Assembly: GCF_000472785.1 (NCBI RefSeq) | Contig: NZ_AXAL01000009.1 | Span: 224,463 to 288,462, forward strand | Source: Mesorhizobium loti CJ3sym | GTDB taxonomy: Bacteria > Pseudomonadota > Alphaproteobacteria > Rhizobiales > Rhizobiaceae | Length of the DNA: 64,000 nucleotides | Reading direction: 5' to 3' | Shown here: positions 1 to 8,746 of the stretch, piece after piece | Layout of the letters: the number at the start of each line of letters is the position of its first letter | Position numbering within the stretch: position 1 is the stretch's first letter | The notes under the pieces: generated by a model | Seen by the model: only the letters and a program-made list of their open reading frames with translations | What the model was told of the DNA's origin: nothing | Databases searched by the model: none | Translations under genes and position numbers: made by a program

Positions 1-1
1 G

Positions 2-502
2 CCTGGACCTGAAACATTGCTGTCGCAGCGCGAGCTGCTGGGCAAGTTCGCCGAAGCTGTGCCCGAAGGGATCAAGCGCTATTGGGAGCGCGACCGCCCG
101 ATCGAGATGAAGCCGGTGATGCTGAAGCATTACACCAGCCGGGAAAAACTGGAGCCGAAGCAGAACATCTGGATCCGCACGACCGGTCCTGTGCCGGCCG
201 ATCGCGCCACCCAGGCGGCGGTGCTCGCCTATCTCTCCGACATGACGCTGCTCGACACCTCGACCTTCGCGCACGGCCGAGCCATCTTCGACCGCGATAT
301 CCAGGCGGCGAGCCTGGACCATGCCATGTGGTTCCACCGCAGCCACCCGCTCGACGACTGGATGCTCTACACGCAAGACAGCCCGTCGACGCAAGGGTCG
401 CGCGGTTTTACACGCGGCTCGCTGTTTGCCCGCGACGGCACGCTGATCGCCTCGGTTGCCCAGGAAGGTCTGATCCGGCTGAAGCGTTCGCCCGCAGAAT
501 AG
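2..502 (+). CDS. tesB: Acyl-CoA thioesterase II, C-terminal part (truncated by window edge)
   Basis: Only the last 166 residues are in the window; the reading frame is open from base 2, so the start lies to the left. TesB hydrolyses acyl-CoA to free acid and CoA in the cytoplasm with a double hot-dog fold. The second hot-dog domain is visible, with the three residues that make up the TesB active site in plausible places: Asp in YLSDMTLLDT, Ser in QAASLDHAMWFHR and Gln in ASVAQEGLIRLK at the C-terminus. It sits just upstream of glnK-amtB; these three genes are also neighbours in E. coli, which supports the call. The family is usually about 285 residues long. Confidence 0.93.
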   Translation, partial: PGPETLLSQRELLGKFAEAVPEGIKRYWERDRPIEMKPVMLKHYTSREKLEPKQNIWIRTTGPVPADRATQAAVLAYLSDMTLLDTSTFAHGRAIFDRDIQAASLDHAMWFHRSHPLDDWMLYTQDSPSTQGSRGFTRGSLFARDGTLIASVAQEGLIRLKRSPAE

Positions 503-620
503 GCATTTCGAGAAAATTGCCTAATATTTAATCAGATGCCTTGCCGCAACTGCGAGCGGACTGCGCCGGCGTAGCTCTCAATCCCTTTGTTTACAACCGG
601 TTAACACCCTGCTTCGGCAC

Positions 621-637
621 TTGGCACGGAGCTTGAA
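621..637 (+). promoter_or_regulatory. Sigma-54 (RpoN) promoter of glnK-amtB
   Basis: TTGGCACGGAGCTTGAA matches the RpoN consensus YTGGCACGRNNNTTGCW at 16 of 17 positions. The GG of the -24 box and the GA (consensus GC) of the -12 box have the required spacing. It ends about 80 bases before the glnK ATG. NtrC-activated sigma-54 transcription of glnK-amtB under nitrogen limitation is the known pattern in proteobacteria. I did not find a clear NtrC half-site pair in the 120 bases upstream. Confidence 0.88.
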
Positions 638-713
638 TCCTGATGAGCACTCTCCGGCTCTTTGGGATCGGTGAAGTCGTGCAAACGCGGGGGACCGCAA
701 CAGCAAAGGGTGA

Positions 714-1058
<345 letters not shown>

Positions 1059-1089
1059 GCGGCGAACACGTATTCCAATGGAGAGTTCA

Positions 1090-2451
1090 ATGAACATACC
1101 TTCCACCATGAAGACGACGGGACGCGTGGCGGCGCTGAGCTCGCTCGCTCTCGCTGCATTGGGCACGGTCTCTGCATTCGCGCAGACCGTAGCTCCCGCC
1201 GCGGCCGCCGCAACGCCGGCTGCTGCCCCCACCCCGGTGCTCGATACCGGCAACACCGCCTGGATGCTGACCTCGACGGCACTCGTGCTGATGATGACCA
1301 TCCCCGGCCTGGCCCTGTTCTACGGCGGCATGGTGCGCAAGAAAAACGTGCTCGCCACCATCATGCAGAGCTTTGCCATCACCTGTCTGGTGACGGTGCT
1401 GTGGTTCATGTTCGGCTATTCACTCGCCTTTTCCACCAATGACTCCGCCAGCCTGAACAACTACATCGGCGGCGCTTCAAGGTTCTTCCATCACGGCATC
1501 ACCGTCTCGACCCTGTGGCTGCCGGGCGTGGCGAACATTCCTGAATTCGTCTTTTCGATGTTCCAGATGACCTTCGCCATCATCACGCCGGCGCTGATTG
1601 CCGGCGCCTTTGCCGAGCGCATGAAATTCTCGGCGCTGCTGATCTTCATGGCGCTGTGGCTGCTCATCGTCTACGCGCCGATCGCGCATTGGGTCTGGGG
1701 CGGCGGCTTCCTTGGCGCGGCTGGCGTGCTCGACTTTGCCGGCGGCACGGTCGTCCATATCAACGCCGGTGTGGCCGGTCTCGTCTGCGCGCTCGTTCTC
1801 GGCAAGCGCGAAGGCTACGGCACCACCAACATGGCTCCGCACAACCTGGTCTATTCGGTGATCGGCGCTTCGCTGCTGTGGGTCGGCTGGTTCGGCTTCA
1901 ACGCCGGTTCGGAACTGGCGGCTGACGGCCTCGCCGGCGCTGCCATGCTCAACACCCAGGTCGCCACCGCCGCAGCGGCGCTGGCATGGATGTTCGCCGA
2001 ATGGATCGTCGCCAAGAAGCCTTCCGTGCTCGGCATCATCTCGGGTGCTGTCGCCGGCCTGGTGGCGGTGACCCCGGCTTCCGGCTTCGTCAACCCGACC
2101 GGCGCCTTCATCGTCGGCATCGTCGCCGGCGTGGTCTGCTACCTCTCGGCGGTCAAGGTGAAGCATATGTTCGGCTATGACGACTCGCTCGACGCCTTTG
2201 GCGTCCATGGCGTCGGCGGTGTGGTCGGTGCGTTGCTGACCGGCGTGCTCGCCGATCCGGCGATCAATGCGCTCGGTAAGGACGCTTCGATTGGCAAGCA
2301 GCTCTATGGCATCGCCTTCACCATCCTGTGGACGGCGGTTGCCACCTTCGTGATCCTTTACATCGTCAAGGCGCTGGTCGGCCTGCGTCCGACGACCCAG
2401 GAAGAGGTCGAAGGCCTCGACATCTCCCAGCATGGCGAAGTGGTGCCGTAA
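1090..2451 (+). CDS. amtB: Ammonium transporter AmtB
   Basis: An inner-membrane ammonium channel of 453 residues that opens with a cleavable signal peptide (MNIPSTMKTTGRVAALSS... AFAQ), as is normal for AmtB. The frame stays open far upstream, but the ATG at 1090 has GGAGAG six bases before it and gives the natural N-terminus. The conserved pore twin histidines are His223 (VVHINAGV) and His373 (FGVHGVGG), and the Amt signature DFAGGTVVHINAG is intact. It is co-transcribed with glnK. The C-terminal cytosolic tail that contacts GlnK is present (EEVEGLDISQHGE). Confidence 0.97.
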   Translation: MNIPSTMKTTGRVAALSSLALAALGTVSAFAQTVAPAAAAATPAAAPTPVLDTGNTAWMLTSTALVLMMTIPGLALFYGGMVRKKNVLATIMQSFAITCLVTVLWFMFGYSLAFSTNDSASLNNYIGGASRFFHHGITVSTLWLPGVANIPEFVFSMFQMTFAIITPALIAGAFAERMKFSALLIFMALWLLIVYAPIAHWVWGGGFLGAAGVLDFAGGTVVHINAGVAGLVCALVLGKREGYGTTNMAPHNLVYSVIGASLLWVGWFGFNAGSELAADGLAGAAMLNTQVATAAAALAWMFAEWIVAKKPSVLGIISGAVAGLVAVTPASGFVNPTGAFIVGIVAGVVCYLSAVKVKHMFGYDDSLDAFGVHGVGGVVGALLTGVLADPAINALGKDASIGKQLYGIAFTILWTAVATFVILYIVKALVGLRPTTQEEVEGLDISQHGEVVP

Positions 2452-2467
2452 GGCCAGCTTAGCCTAC

Positions 2468-2505
2468 GGGGCCGGCGGAACCCTCCTCCCGCCGGCCCCT
2501 TGCTT
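2468..2505 (+). terminator. GC-rich hairpin after amtB
   Basis: The perfect 11-bp stem GGGGCCGGCGG (2468-2478) pairs with CCGCCGGCCCC (2489-2499) around a 10-base loop, followed by a modest T-rich tail (TTGCTT). It lies 17 bases after the amtB stop and is probably the first terminator of glnK-amtB. Confidence 0.65.
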
Positions 2506-2593
2506 GCCTTCCCGATGCCAGCCGAGACGCTGCACGATTTCCTGGCTTCGAAAAGAATCCCGTCGTGACACTCCCGCAAGGAGTTCACGCATT

Positions 2594-2625
2594 GAGGCCC
2601 GGATCGCATCCGGGCCTCTTTTTTT
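2594..2625 (+). terminator. Strong intrinsic terminator
   Basis: GAGGCCCGGAT (2594-2604) pairs perfectly with ATCCGGGCCTC (2608-2618) around a 3-base loop and is followed directly by seven T residues. This is a textbook Rho-independent terminator for plus-strand transcription. It is either a back-up terminator for amtB or the end of a small transcript that begins after 2500. Confidence 0.88.
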
Positions 2626-2773
2626 GGTAATTCATTCTGCGTATGCCTGACCTTGCGCAATCACGTTCTCGTGAGGAAGATTTTCGAAGAAACATTGACC
2701 GTCCTCGCCCCGAACTGTGAAAGCGATCGTCGTTCAGGCGCTCGTTTGCAAAACACAGGGAAGGAATTTCCTC

Positions 2774-3052
2774 ATGAACTTCAAGAATATCTGCCTCGGA
2801 GCACTCGCTCTTTCCATGGTCAGCGGCGTTGCATTGGCGGGCATCCTCGACGAACCTGATAACATGGCGCCGTTCTTCACCGATTCCGGCATGAAAACCA
2901 TGAAGCCGATGGAAGAATTCAAGGCTGCTTTCATGGCCATGCCGAAGGATAAGCAGGACGCCATGATGAAGGAGTGCCAGGACGCGGCGATGAGCAAGGC
3001 CCATGCCGAGTTCTGCGGCAATCTGAACACGCTCGGCGGCGCCAACAAGTAA
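2774..3052 (+). CDS. Small exported protein of unknown function
   Basis: Predicted 92-residue protein; I do not recognise a family. The N-terminus (MNFKNICLGALALSMVSGVALA) is a clear Sec signal peptide with an AxA-type cleavage site (ALA), so the mature protein of about 70 residues is probably periplasmic. The mature part is rich in Met, Lys, Asp and Glu and has two cysteines (KECQDAAM... EFCGN) that could form a disulfide. The frame is open further upstream, but the ATG at 2774 gives the signal peptide and has GGAAGG upstream. It has no operon partner: a strong terminator precedes it and a hairpin follows. Confidence 0.72.
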   Translation: MNFKNICLGALALSMVSGVALAGILDEPDNMAPFFTDSGMKTMKPMEEFKAAFMAMPKDKQDAMMKECQDAAMSKAHAEFCGNLNTLGGANK

Positions 3053-3072
3053 CGCTTTCAGGAAAAGTGTGA

Positions 3073-3107
3073 GACGGGCCGGTGGCAAGTCTAGCCGCCG
3101 GCCCCGT
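3073..3107 (+). terminator. Hairpin between convergent genes
   Basis: An almost perfect GC-rich inverted repeat (GACGGGCCGGTGG against CCGCCGGCCCCGTC, one bulged G) lies between the small exported protein and the convergent membrane protein gene. There is no long T-run, so it may work for either strand or need Rho. Confidence 0.45.
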
Positions 3108-3125
3108 CATCCATCATGGTGCCAG

Positions 3126-3500
3126 TCAGCGTCTCATAGGCGCTGCTGCATATACCGGAATGGGGCAAATGTGGATGATCAACACCGGCGCCACCGTCAG
3201 AATCGCTGCAATCAGAATTTGCAGGCCGATCGTCAGCAAGCCAAATCCCCTGCCAAGGATGCCCCTGCAGAGAAAATAGAGACCTTGTGCCAGACAGGCT
3301 GCAGCAAGCGTGTGGAGGAGGGGGTCGGTCGCCCTTGCATAGGGCGTGATGTAACCATCCGGAAAGCCCACCATGCCGAGGTCGATGAACCAATGCAGGG
3401 CAAGCAAGAGGCTAAATCCCGCCCAGGCCACTACCGCCACGCGGAGGAAGACGGATTGCATGCCTCTATCCACCTTGGTGGTCCGGCAGTGACGTTGCAT
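3126..3500 (-). CDS. Small hydrophobic membrane protein, unknown function
   Basis: A 124-residue ORF whose product is mostly hydrophobic, with about three to four probable membrane segments (VAVVAWAGFSLLLALHW, the segment around LHTLAAACLAQGLYFL, and the C-terminal stretch ending LTVAPVLIIHICPI). No family is recognised. Two starts are plausible: the ATG at 3500, or the ATG at 3461 with AAGGTGG upstream, which would give a 111-residue protein whose first helix starts near the N-terminus. It converges with the small exported protein gene and is divergent from ftsK, so it probably has its own promoter in 3501-3657. Confidence 0.55.
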   Translation of the reverse strand: MQRHCRTTKVDRGMQSVFLRVAVVAWAGFSLLLALHWFIDLGMVGFPDGYITPYARATDPLLHTLAAACLAQGLYFLCRGILGRGFGLLTIGLQILIAAILTVAPVLIIHICPIPVYAAAPMRR

Positions 3501-3657
3501 GCCCTGCCCTTTTGGGCTTCAACCTGGAGTGACGGGGTATGATCATCTCAACCTCTTATAGTTAATGCAGCCTTAACCTTCCCACGGCTAGTCTGGCCCT
3601 CGAATCTGCCGCAGTGCGTCATGCGCTGCGGCCAGGCAATCACTGACGGGGAAGAGC

Positions 3658-6321
3658 ATGCGTTCAGGGGCTTCAGCACCGCTCGCGCTGGCCGATACGG
3701 GGCACGGCATCCAGGCTTTTGCGCGGCGGCAGGTCGGCCGGCTGGTCGGCGCCGGCCTGTTCCTGTCTGTTGCCTTCGGGGTTGCCAGCCTCGCCACCTG
3801 GAACGTTGCCGATCCAAGTTTCTCGCACGCCACCAACAACAATGTCACCAATGCCATGGGCTATGCCGGCGCGGTGTTCTCCGATCTTGCCATGCAGTTC
3901 TTCGGGCTTGCCGCCGTCGCCGCGCTGGTTCCGGCAGTGATCTGGGGGTATCTGCTGTTTTCGGCGCGCGGCGTCGACAGGCTGCCCAAGCGCGGGCTGT
4001 TCTGGTTCGGCTTCGCGCTGCTCGCCGCCGCGATCGCCGGCTGCATCGTTCCGCCCAAGACCTGGCCTCTGCCCACCGGCCTTGGCGGCGTGTTCGGCGA
4101 CATGGTGCTCAAGATCCCCGGCGTCCTTGTCGGCGGCTACCCGAGCGGGTTGATCGCCAGTGTGCTCGCCGTGCTGCTGGCCGCGCCGACGCTGTGGCTG
4201 TTCGCCTATGGCGCGGCGCTGATCGGGCGCAAGAACGGCTTTGCCGTGATGGAAGAACCGGCTGCGGCGGAACCGCGCGAGGACGATCTTCTGTTCGACA
4301 ATGACGAGGATGAGGGCGACGAGGGCATATTGGCGCTTGGCGCCATCACCCATTGGTGGCTCTCGTTGCGCGCATGGATGCATCGCCGCGCCGTGCGCCG
4401 CAGGCAGGAGCGGGACGAGTATGAACCGGAGATGGAGCAGCGCTCCACCGCCTGGCGGCGCGCCGCCGAACGGGTCGAATCGGCCGAGTACGCTGAATCG
4501 CGGATGAGCCCGGACGGCCGCGCCCGCGTCGAACCGGAATTCTTCGCCGCCATGGTCAGTGACCGCAGTGTTTCCGTCGATCCGGACGATGACGATGTCT
4601 TCGATCGCGACGACGAGGATATCGATCTCGACGACGAGCCCGCCACCCAGCGCCGTACGGCCCCCACGGCCAAGGTGCAGCAGTTCCGTTCCGATGCCGC
4701 GACCCGCGTCGCGGCGCCGGCGGCACGCCCCGTGCCGGGCGCCCGCGTCCAGCGCGAGGCGCAAACCTCGCTGATCGGCTCCGAAACGTTCGAGATGCCG
4801 TCACTGCATTTCCTGTCCGAGCCCAAGAATGTGGTGCGCGACGCCAGCCTGTCGAAGGACGCGCTGGAGCAGAACGCGCGGCTGCTCGAAGGCGTGCTGG
4901 AGGATTTCGGCGTCAAGGGCGAGATCATTGCCGTGCGTCCCGGCCCTGTCGTCACCCTCTATGAGCTTGAGCCGGCGCCCGGCATCAAGTCGTCGCGCGT
5001 CATCGGCCTTTCCGATGACATCGCGCGCTCAATGAGCGCGATCGCCTGCCGCGTCGCCGTGGTGCCCGGCCGCAACGCCATCGGCATCGAACTGCCGAAC
5101 GCCAAGCGCGAAACCGTCTATCTCAGGGAGATCCTGGCCAGCCGCGATTTCGAAACCACCAAGGCCAAGCTGGCGCTGGCGCTGGGCAAAACCATCAATG
5201 GCGAGGCCGTTATCGTCGACATTGCCAAGATGCCGCACGTGCTGGTCGCCGGCACCACCGGCTCGGGCAAGTCGGTCGCCATCAACACCATGATTCTGTC
5301 GCTGCTCTACAAGCTGACGCCGCAGGAATGCCGGCTGATCATGATCGACCCGAAGATGCTGGAACTTTCCGTCTATGACGGCATCCCGCATCTGCTGACG
5401 CCCGTCGTCACCGATCCAAAGAAGGCGGTGGTGGCGCTGAAATGGACCGTGCGGGAGATGGAGGACCGCTACCGCAAGATGTCCAAGGTCGGCGTGCGCA
5501 ACATCGACGGCTTCAACGCCCGGGTCCAGCAGGCCGAGAAAAAAGGTGAAAAAATCTCGCGCACGGTGCAGACCGGCTTCGACCGCCAGACCGGCGAGGC
5601 GATCTACGAGACCGAGAATCTCGATCTCGAGCCGATGCCCTACATCGTCGTCATCATCGACGAAATGGCCGACCTGATGATGGTCGCCGGCAAAGACATT
5701 GAAGGCGCGGTGCAGCGCCTGGCGCAGATGGCGCGTGCCGCCGGCATCCATGTCATCATGGCGACGCAACGTCCTTCGGTCGACGTCATCACCGGTACGA
5801 TCAAGGCCAACTTCCCGACCCGTATCTCGTTCCAGGTGACGTCGAAGATCGACAGCCGCACCATCCTGGGCGAGCAGGGCGCCGAGCAGCTGCTCGGCAT
5901 GGGCGACATGCTCTACATGGCCGGCGGCGGCCGCATCCAGCGCGTGCACGGCCCGTTCGTCGCCGACGAGGAGGTCGAGAAAATCGTCGCGCACCTGAAG
6001 CTGCAGGGCGTGCCGGAATATCTCGATGCCATCACCGAGGATGACGACGAGGACGATGACGAGCCGTCCGGCAAGAGCGGTTCCGGTGGCGGTGGCGGCA
6101 ACAGCAATCTGGACGATTCCGACGACCCGTATGACCAGGCGGTGGCCGTGGTGCTGCGCGACGGCAAGGCGTCCACCAGTTACATCCAGCGCCGGCTCGG
6201 CATCGGCTATAACAGGGCCGCCTCGATCATCGAGAAGATGGAAAAGGAAGGCATTGTCGGCGCCGCCAACCATGCCGGCAAACGCGAGATCCTGGTGCCG
6301 ACCGAAGACGACAAATTCTGA
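3658..6321 (+). CDS. ftsK: DNA translocase FtsK
   Basis: An 887-residue septal DNA pump that resolves chromosome dimers and clears DNA from the closing septum. The order of parts is normal: an N-terminal membrane domain with about four segments (roughly residues 25-200), an acidic, Arg-rich linker (200-400), the motor with Walker A GTTGSGKS (about 532) and Walker [13 protein letters not shown] (about 662), then a Gly/Asp-rich spacer and the DNA-reading gamma winged helix (about 822-880, [20 protein letters not shown]). Gamma recognises KOPS sites. It is followed by a lolA-like gene, as in many alphaproteobacteria and also in E. coli, where ftsK precedes lolA. Confidence 0.97.
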   Translation: MRSGASAPLALADTGHGIQAFARRQVGRLVGAGLFLSVAFGVASLATWNVADPSFSHATNNNVTNAMGYAGAVFSDLAMQFFGLAAVAALVPAVIWGYLLFSARGVDRLPKRGLFWFGFALLAAAIAGCIVPPKTWPLPTGLGGVFGDMVLKIPGVLVGGYPSGLIASVLAVLLAAPTLWLFAYGAALIGRKNGFAVMEEPAAAEPREDDLLFDNDEDEGDEGILALGAITHWWLSLRAWMHRRAVRRRQERDEYEPEMEQRSTAWRRAAERVESAEYAESRMSPDGRARVEPEFFAAMVSDRSVSVDPDDDDVFDRDDEDIDLDDEPATQRRTAPTAKVQQFRSDAATRVAAPAARPVPGARVQREAQTSLIGSETFEMPSLHFLSEPKNVVRDASLSKDALEQNARLLEGVLEDFGVKGEIIAVRPGPVVTLYELEPAPGIKSSRVIGLSDDIARSMSAIACRVAVVPGRNAIGIELPNAKRETVYLREILASRDFETTKAKLALALGKTINGEAVIVDIAKMPHVLVAGTTGSGKSVAINTMILSLLYKLTPQECRLIMIDPKMLELSVYDGIPHLLTPVVTDPKKAVVALKWTVREMEDRYRKMSKVGVRNIDGFNARVQQAEKKGEKISRTVQTGFDRQTGEAIYETENLDLEPMPYIVVIIDEMADLMMVAGKDIEGAVQRLAQMARAAGIHVIMATQRPSVDVITGTIKANFPTRISFQVTSKIDSRTILGEQGAEQLLGMGDMLYMAGGGRIQRVHGPFVADEEVEKIVAHLKLQGVPEYLDAITEDDDEDDDEPSGKSGSGGGGGNSNLDDSDDPYDQAVAVVLRDGKASTSYIQRRLGIGYNRAASIIEKMEKEGIVGAANHAGKREILVPTEDDKF

Positions 6322-6340
6322 TCGGAGGCCGGCCGCAACC

Positions 6341-6385
6341 TTGAACCTTGCGGCGCGTTGAACCTGAACCTTGCAGCGCGTTGAA
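6341..6385. repeat. Two tandem 22-base copies between ftsK and lolA
   Basis: Bases 6341-6362 and 6364-6385 are copies of the same 22-base sequence (core GAACCTTGCRGCGCGTTGAA) with two differences and a period of 23. This looks like a recent local duplication in the intergenic region; no function is evident. Confidence 0.75.
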
Positions 6386-6464
6386 GCGGATTTCCGCCAA
6401 ACTTCAGCCCAACTGGGGGCTCAGAACAACGACAGATATAGGAATCACCACGAGAGTGACTGCC

Positions 6465-7145
6465 ATGAAAAACGATCTTTCCGCACTCGGCAATTTCACG
6501 CCAACCCGCCGCCAGCTGCTTGGCCTCGGCCTTGTCGCGGTGGGTGCCGCCGCACTCAATGTGGTGCCCGGCTTCGAATTGCTGGCCTCGGCGCAGGCTG
6601 CCGTGCCTGCTGCCGCGCAGAAAATCGCCGATCATTTTTCGTCGGTCAAATCGATGAGCGGGGAATTCGTGCAGTTCGGCCCCAAGGGCGAGCAGACCGG
6701 CGGCAAGTTCTTCCTCGAGCGGCCGGGCAAGATCCGCTTCAACTATGATGGCGCCTCGAATTTCAAGGTGATTTCCGACGGCAAGTCGGTGGTCATCCTC
6801 AACAAGAAAATGAAGACGTCGGATCTCTATCCGCTGTCGAAGACGCCGCTGAAGCTGCTGCTCGACGACCGCATCGACCTCTCCGGCGACCGCGTCAAGA
6901 GCGTCAAGGAAGAGGACGACCTCACCACCATCAAGCTCTCGGACAAGTCGGTGTTCGGCAATGCCATGATCACCATGATGTTCGATCCGAAAACCTATGA
7001 CCTGCGCCAGTGGACGATCACCGACGCGCAGGGCAAGGACACCACGGTGATGATCTTCAACACCAAGGAAGGCGTCAGCTTCGCCGCCGACACCTTCGCC
7101 ATCGACTATACGGCGAACCGCGAGCTGAACACCAAGACGCGGTAA
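6465..7145 (+). CDS. lolA: LolA-like outer-membrane lipoprotein carrier protein
   Basis: A 226-residue exported protein of the LolA/LolB fold, expected to carry lipoproteins across the periplasm. The mature part has the family pattern: SVKSMSGEFVQFGPKG, then GGKFFLERPGKIRFNYDG and later SDLYPLSKTPLKLLLDD. The signal peptide is unusual for LolA because it contains a twin-arginine motif (TPTRRQLLGLG) before a hydrophobic stretch, suggesting Tat export. The ATG at 6465 has GAGAG upstream. The stop codon overlaps the first bases of a long palindromic repeat. Location directly after ftsK supports the call. Confidence 0.85.
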   Translation: MKNDLSALGNFTPTRRQLLGLGLVAVGAAALNVVPGFELLASAQAAVPAAAQKIADHFSSVKSMSGEFVQFGPKGEQTGGKFFLERPGKIRFNYDGASNFKVISDGKSVVILNKKMKTSDLYPLSKTPLKLLLDDRIDLSGDRVKSVKEEDDLTTIKLSDKSVFGNAMITMMFDPKTYDLRQWTITDAQGKDTTVMIFNTKEGVSFAADTFAIDYTANRELNTKTR

Positions 7146-7288
7146 GGTGCGCAGATATTCAGGTGAGGCCGGCCTGCGAATGGCGGCTTCCTGCGCTTCC
7201 GGTGCTCACGTACCCAAACGTACGCTCCGCTCCGGTTCTCGGAATCCACCATTCTCGACTCGGCCTGACCTGAATCTCAGCGCACCTT
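7144..7288. repeat. 145-bp imperfect palindromic intergenic element
   Basis: Nearly the whole stretch is one large imperfect inverted repeat. AAGGTGCGC at the left end matches GCGCACCTT at the right, TTCAGGTGAGGCC matches GGCCTGACCTGAA, and GAATGGCGGCTTCC matches GGAATCCACCATTC. The centre is ACGTACCCAAACGTACG. The resulting RNA could fold into one long hairpin. Sequences of this look are, to my knowledge, dispersed in Mesorhizobium genomes. It starts inside the lolA stop codon, so it could end lolA transcription or stabilise its mRNA. Confidence 0.75.
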
Positions 7289-7433
7289 AGGTCGCGCCTG
7301 AGCAGGTTTGCGAGCATAGCCCGGCTTGTCTTTGCGGCGCCCGGCTGGCAGTTTCCAGATCGACTCCCTCAAAAGGCGTCTTCTGCGTCAGGGCCATCGG
7401 TCCTGGCCGGCTGTGCGCTGTCCTGGATTGCTA

Positions 7434-8240
7434 ATGCCCTTCTCCATCGCCACCTGGAACATCAATTCGGTTCGCCTGCGCATGCCGATCGTCGAGCGCC
7501 TACTCGATGAGTATGCCCCGGATGTGCTCTGCCTGCAGGAAACCAAGGTTCCCGATGAGCTGTTTCCCGAAAAGGCGTTCCGCAGGCTCGGCTACCAGCA
7601 CATCGCCTTTCATGGCCAGAAGGGCTATCACGGCGTGGCGACGGTGGCGCGGCGGCCGATCGAGGTGGTCGAAAAGCGCCGTTTCTGCGAGATCGAGGAC
7701 AGCCGGCATCTGTCGGTCACGGTGCAGGCCGGCGGCAAGACGATCCTCGTCCACAATTTCTATGTTCCGGCGGGTGGCGACGAACCAAATCCCGAGATCA
7801 ACAAGAAGTTCAGGCACAAGCTCGATTTCGTCGCCGAGATGAACGCCATCAGCGCCGAGCACAGCGAAGTTTCCGCCTCGGTGCTGGTCGGCGACCTCAA
7901 CATCGCGCCGCTCGAGCACGACGTCTGGTCGCATAAGCAATTGCTCAACGTGGTCAGCCACACGCCGGTCGAGACGGAAAATTTCGAGGCGATGCGGCGC
8001 GCCGGCAATTGGGTCGACCTGATGCGGCTCAACATTCCGCTCGAGCAGAAGCTCTACACCTGGTGGAGTTATCGCGCGCAGGATTGGGAAGCCTCCAATC
8101 GCGGCCGGCGGCTCGACCATGTCTGGTCATCGCCCAACCTAGTGCCCGATTTCGCCGGCTACGAGATCCTGAGGGCGGCGCGCGGCTGGGAACGGCCGTC
8201 GGACCATGTGCCGGTCATCGCACGCTTCGACCTGGATTGA
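7434..8240 (+). CDS. xthA: Exodeoxyribonuclease III
   Basis: A 268-residue Mg-dependent AP endonuclease/3'-exonuclease of base-excision repair. The family's metal and catalytic motifs are all present in order: TWNINS near the N-terminus, LCLQETK (metal-binding Glu), GVATVARR, VGDLNIAP (Asp and Asn) and the C-terminal SDHVPVIARF (Asp-His pair). The frame is open upstream of the ATG at 7434, but this ATG gives the standard MPFSIATWN start; its ribosome site is weak. It ends at 8240, directly against the end of the convergent acetyltransferase gene. Confidence 0.95.
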   Translation: MPFSIATWNINSVRLRMPIVERLLDEYAPDVLCLQETKVPDELFPEKAFRRLGYQHIAFHGQKGYHGVATVARRPIEVVEKRRFCEIEDSRHLSVTVQAGGKTILVHNFYVPAGGDEPNPEINKKFRHKLDFVAEMNAISAEHSEVSASVLVGDLNIAPLEHDVWSHKQLLNVVSHTPVETENFEAMRRAGNWVDLMRLNIPLEQKLYTWWSYRAQDWEASNRGRRLDHVWSSPNLVPDFAGYEILRAARGWERPSDHVPVIARFDLD

Positions 8241-8732
8241 TCACCCCGACTGCCGCTTTTCCCACTCGGGCCGCAATTGCGCCATGACCAGTTCGTCGCG
8301 GTGTACGCCGTTGAAGAACGCACTGCCGCGCGCAATGCCTTCAGCCGTGAAGCCGACAGCCTCGTAAGCGCGGCGCGCGCGATGATTGTCCGGGAAAAGG
8401 CCAATGCAGAGCCGGTAGGCATCGGTCTCGACAAAGACCCGATCAACTGCTGCCGCCAGCAGTAGTCTGCCCTGGCCTTGCCCCGGCGCGACGACGGCAA
8501 TGCGCTTGATCAAGGTAACAAATTCGGCGGAAGCCCAACCGCGCAGGATGACGAAGCCGATCGGCAAGGAATCGCTGATGCCGAGAAAATAGGCGTGGCT
8601 GTCATCGAGGAGAGCCCTGCGATGGCGCGCCTCATCCCAACGCCCGACGAAGGCCTCGTAGCCTTCTCGCCGCTCGGTTGCCATGATGAAGGGCAGGTCG
8701 TTTTCGCTGGCACGAACAAGCTGAAACGTCAT
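8241..8732 (-). CDS. GNAT-family N-acetyltransferase
   Basis: A 163-residue cytoplasmic acetyltransferase of the GNAT fold; the substrate cannot be told. The acetyl-CoA loop is VAPGQGQGRLLLAAAVDRVF, followed by the usual C-terminal strand (NHRARRAYEAVGFTAEG). The ATG at 8732 gives the natural start (MTFQLVRASENDLPF); a GTG at 8750 in the same frame overlaps the stop of the upstream cNMP-binding gene, so the two are probably translationally coupled. It is the last gene of the minus-strand group that starts with the response regulator. Confidence 0.85.
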   Translation of the reverse strand: MTFQLVRASENDLPFIMATERREGYEAFVGRWDEARHRRALLDDSHAYFLGISDSLPIGFVILRGWASAEFVTLIKRIAVVAPGQGQGRLLLAAAVDRVFVETDAYRLCIGLFPDNHRARRAYEAVGFTAEGIARGSAFFNGVHRDELVMAQLRPEWEKRQSG

Positions 8733-8746
8733 GCCCGCATCGCGCC

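Larger units (their letters stand above)
2452..2773. other. 322-base gene-free stretch after amtB
   Basis: No coding region is supported here. It contains two consecutive hairpin terminators (2468-2499 and 2594-2625), about 95 unexplained bases between them, and the upstream region of the small secreted protein that starts at 2774. No clear sigma-70 promoter stands out. Confidence 0.6.
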
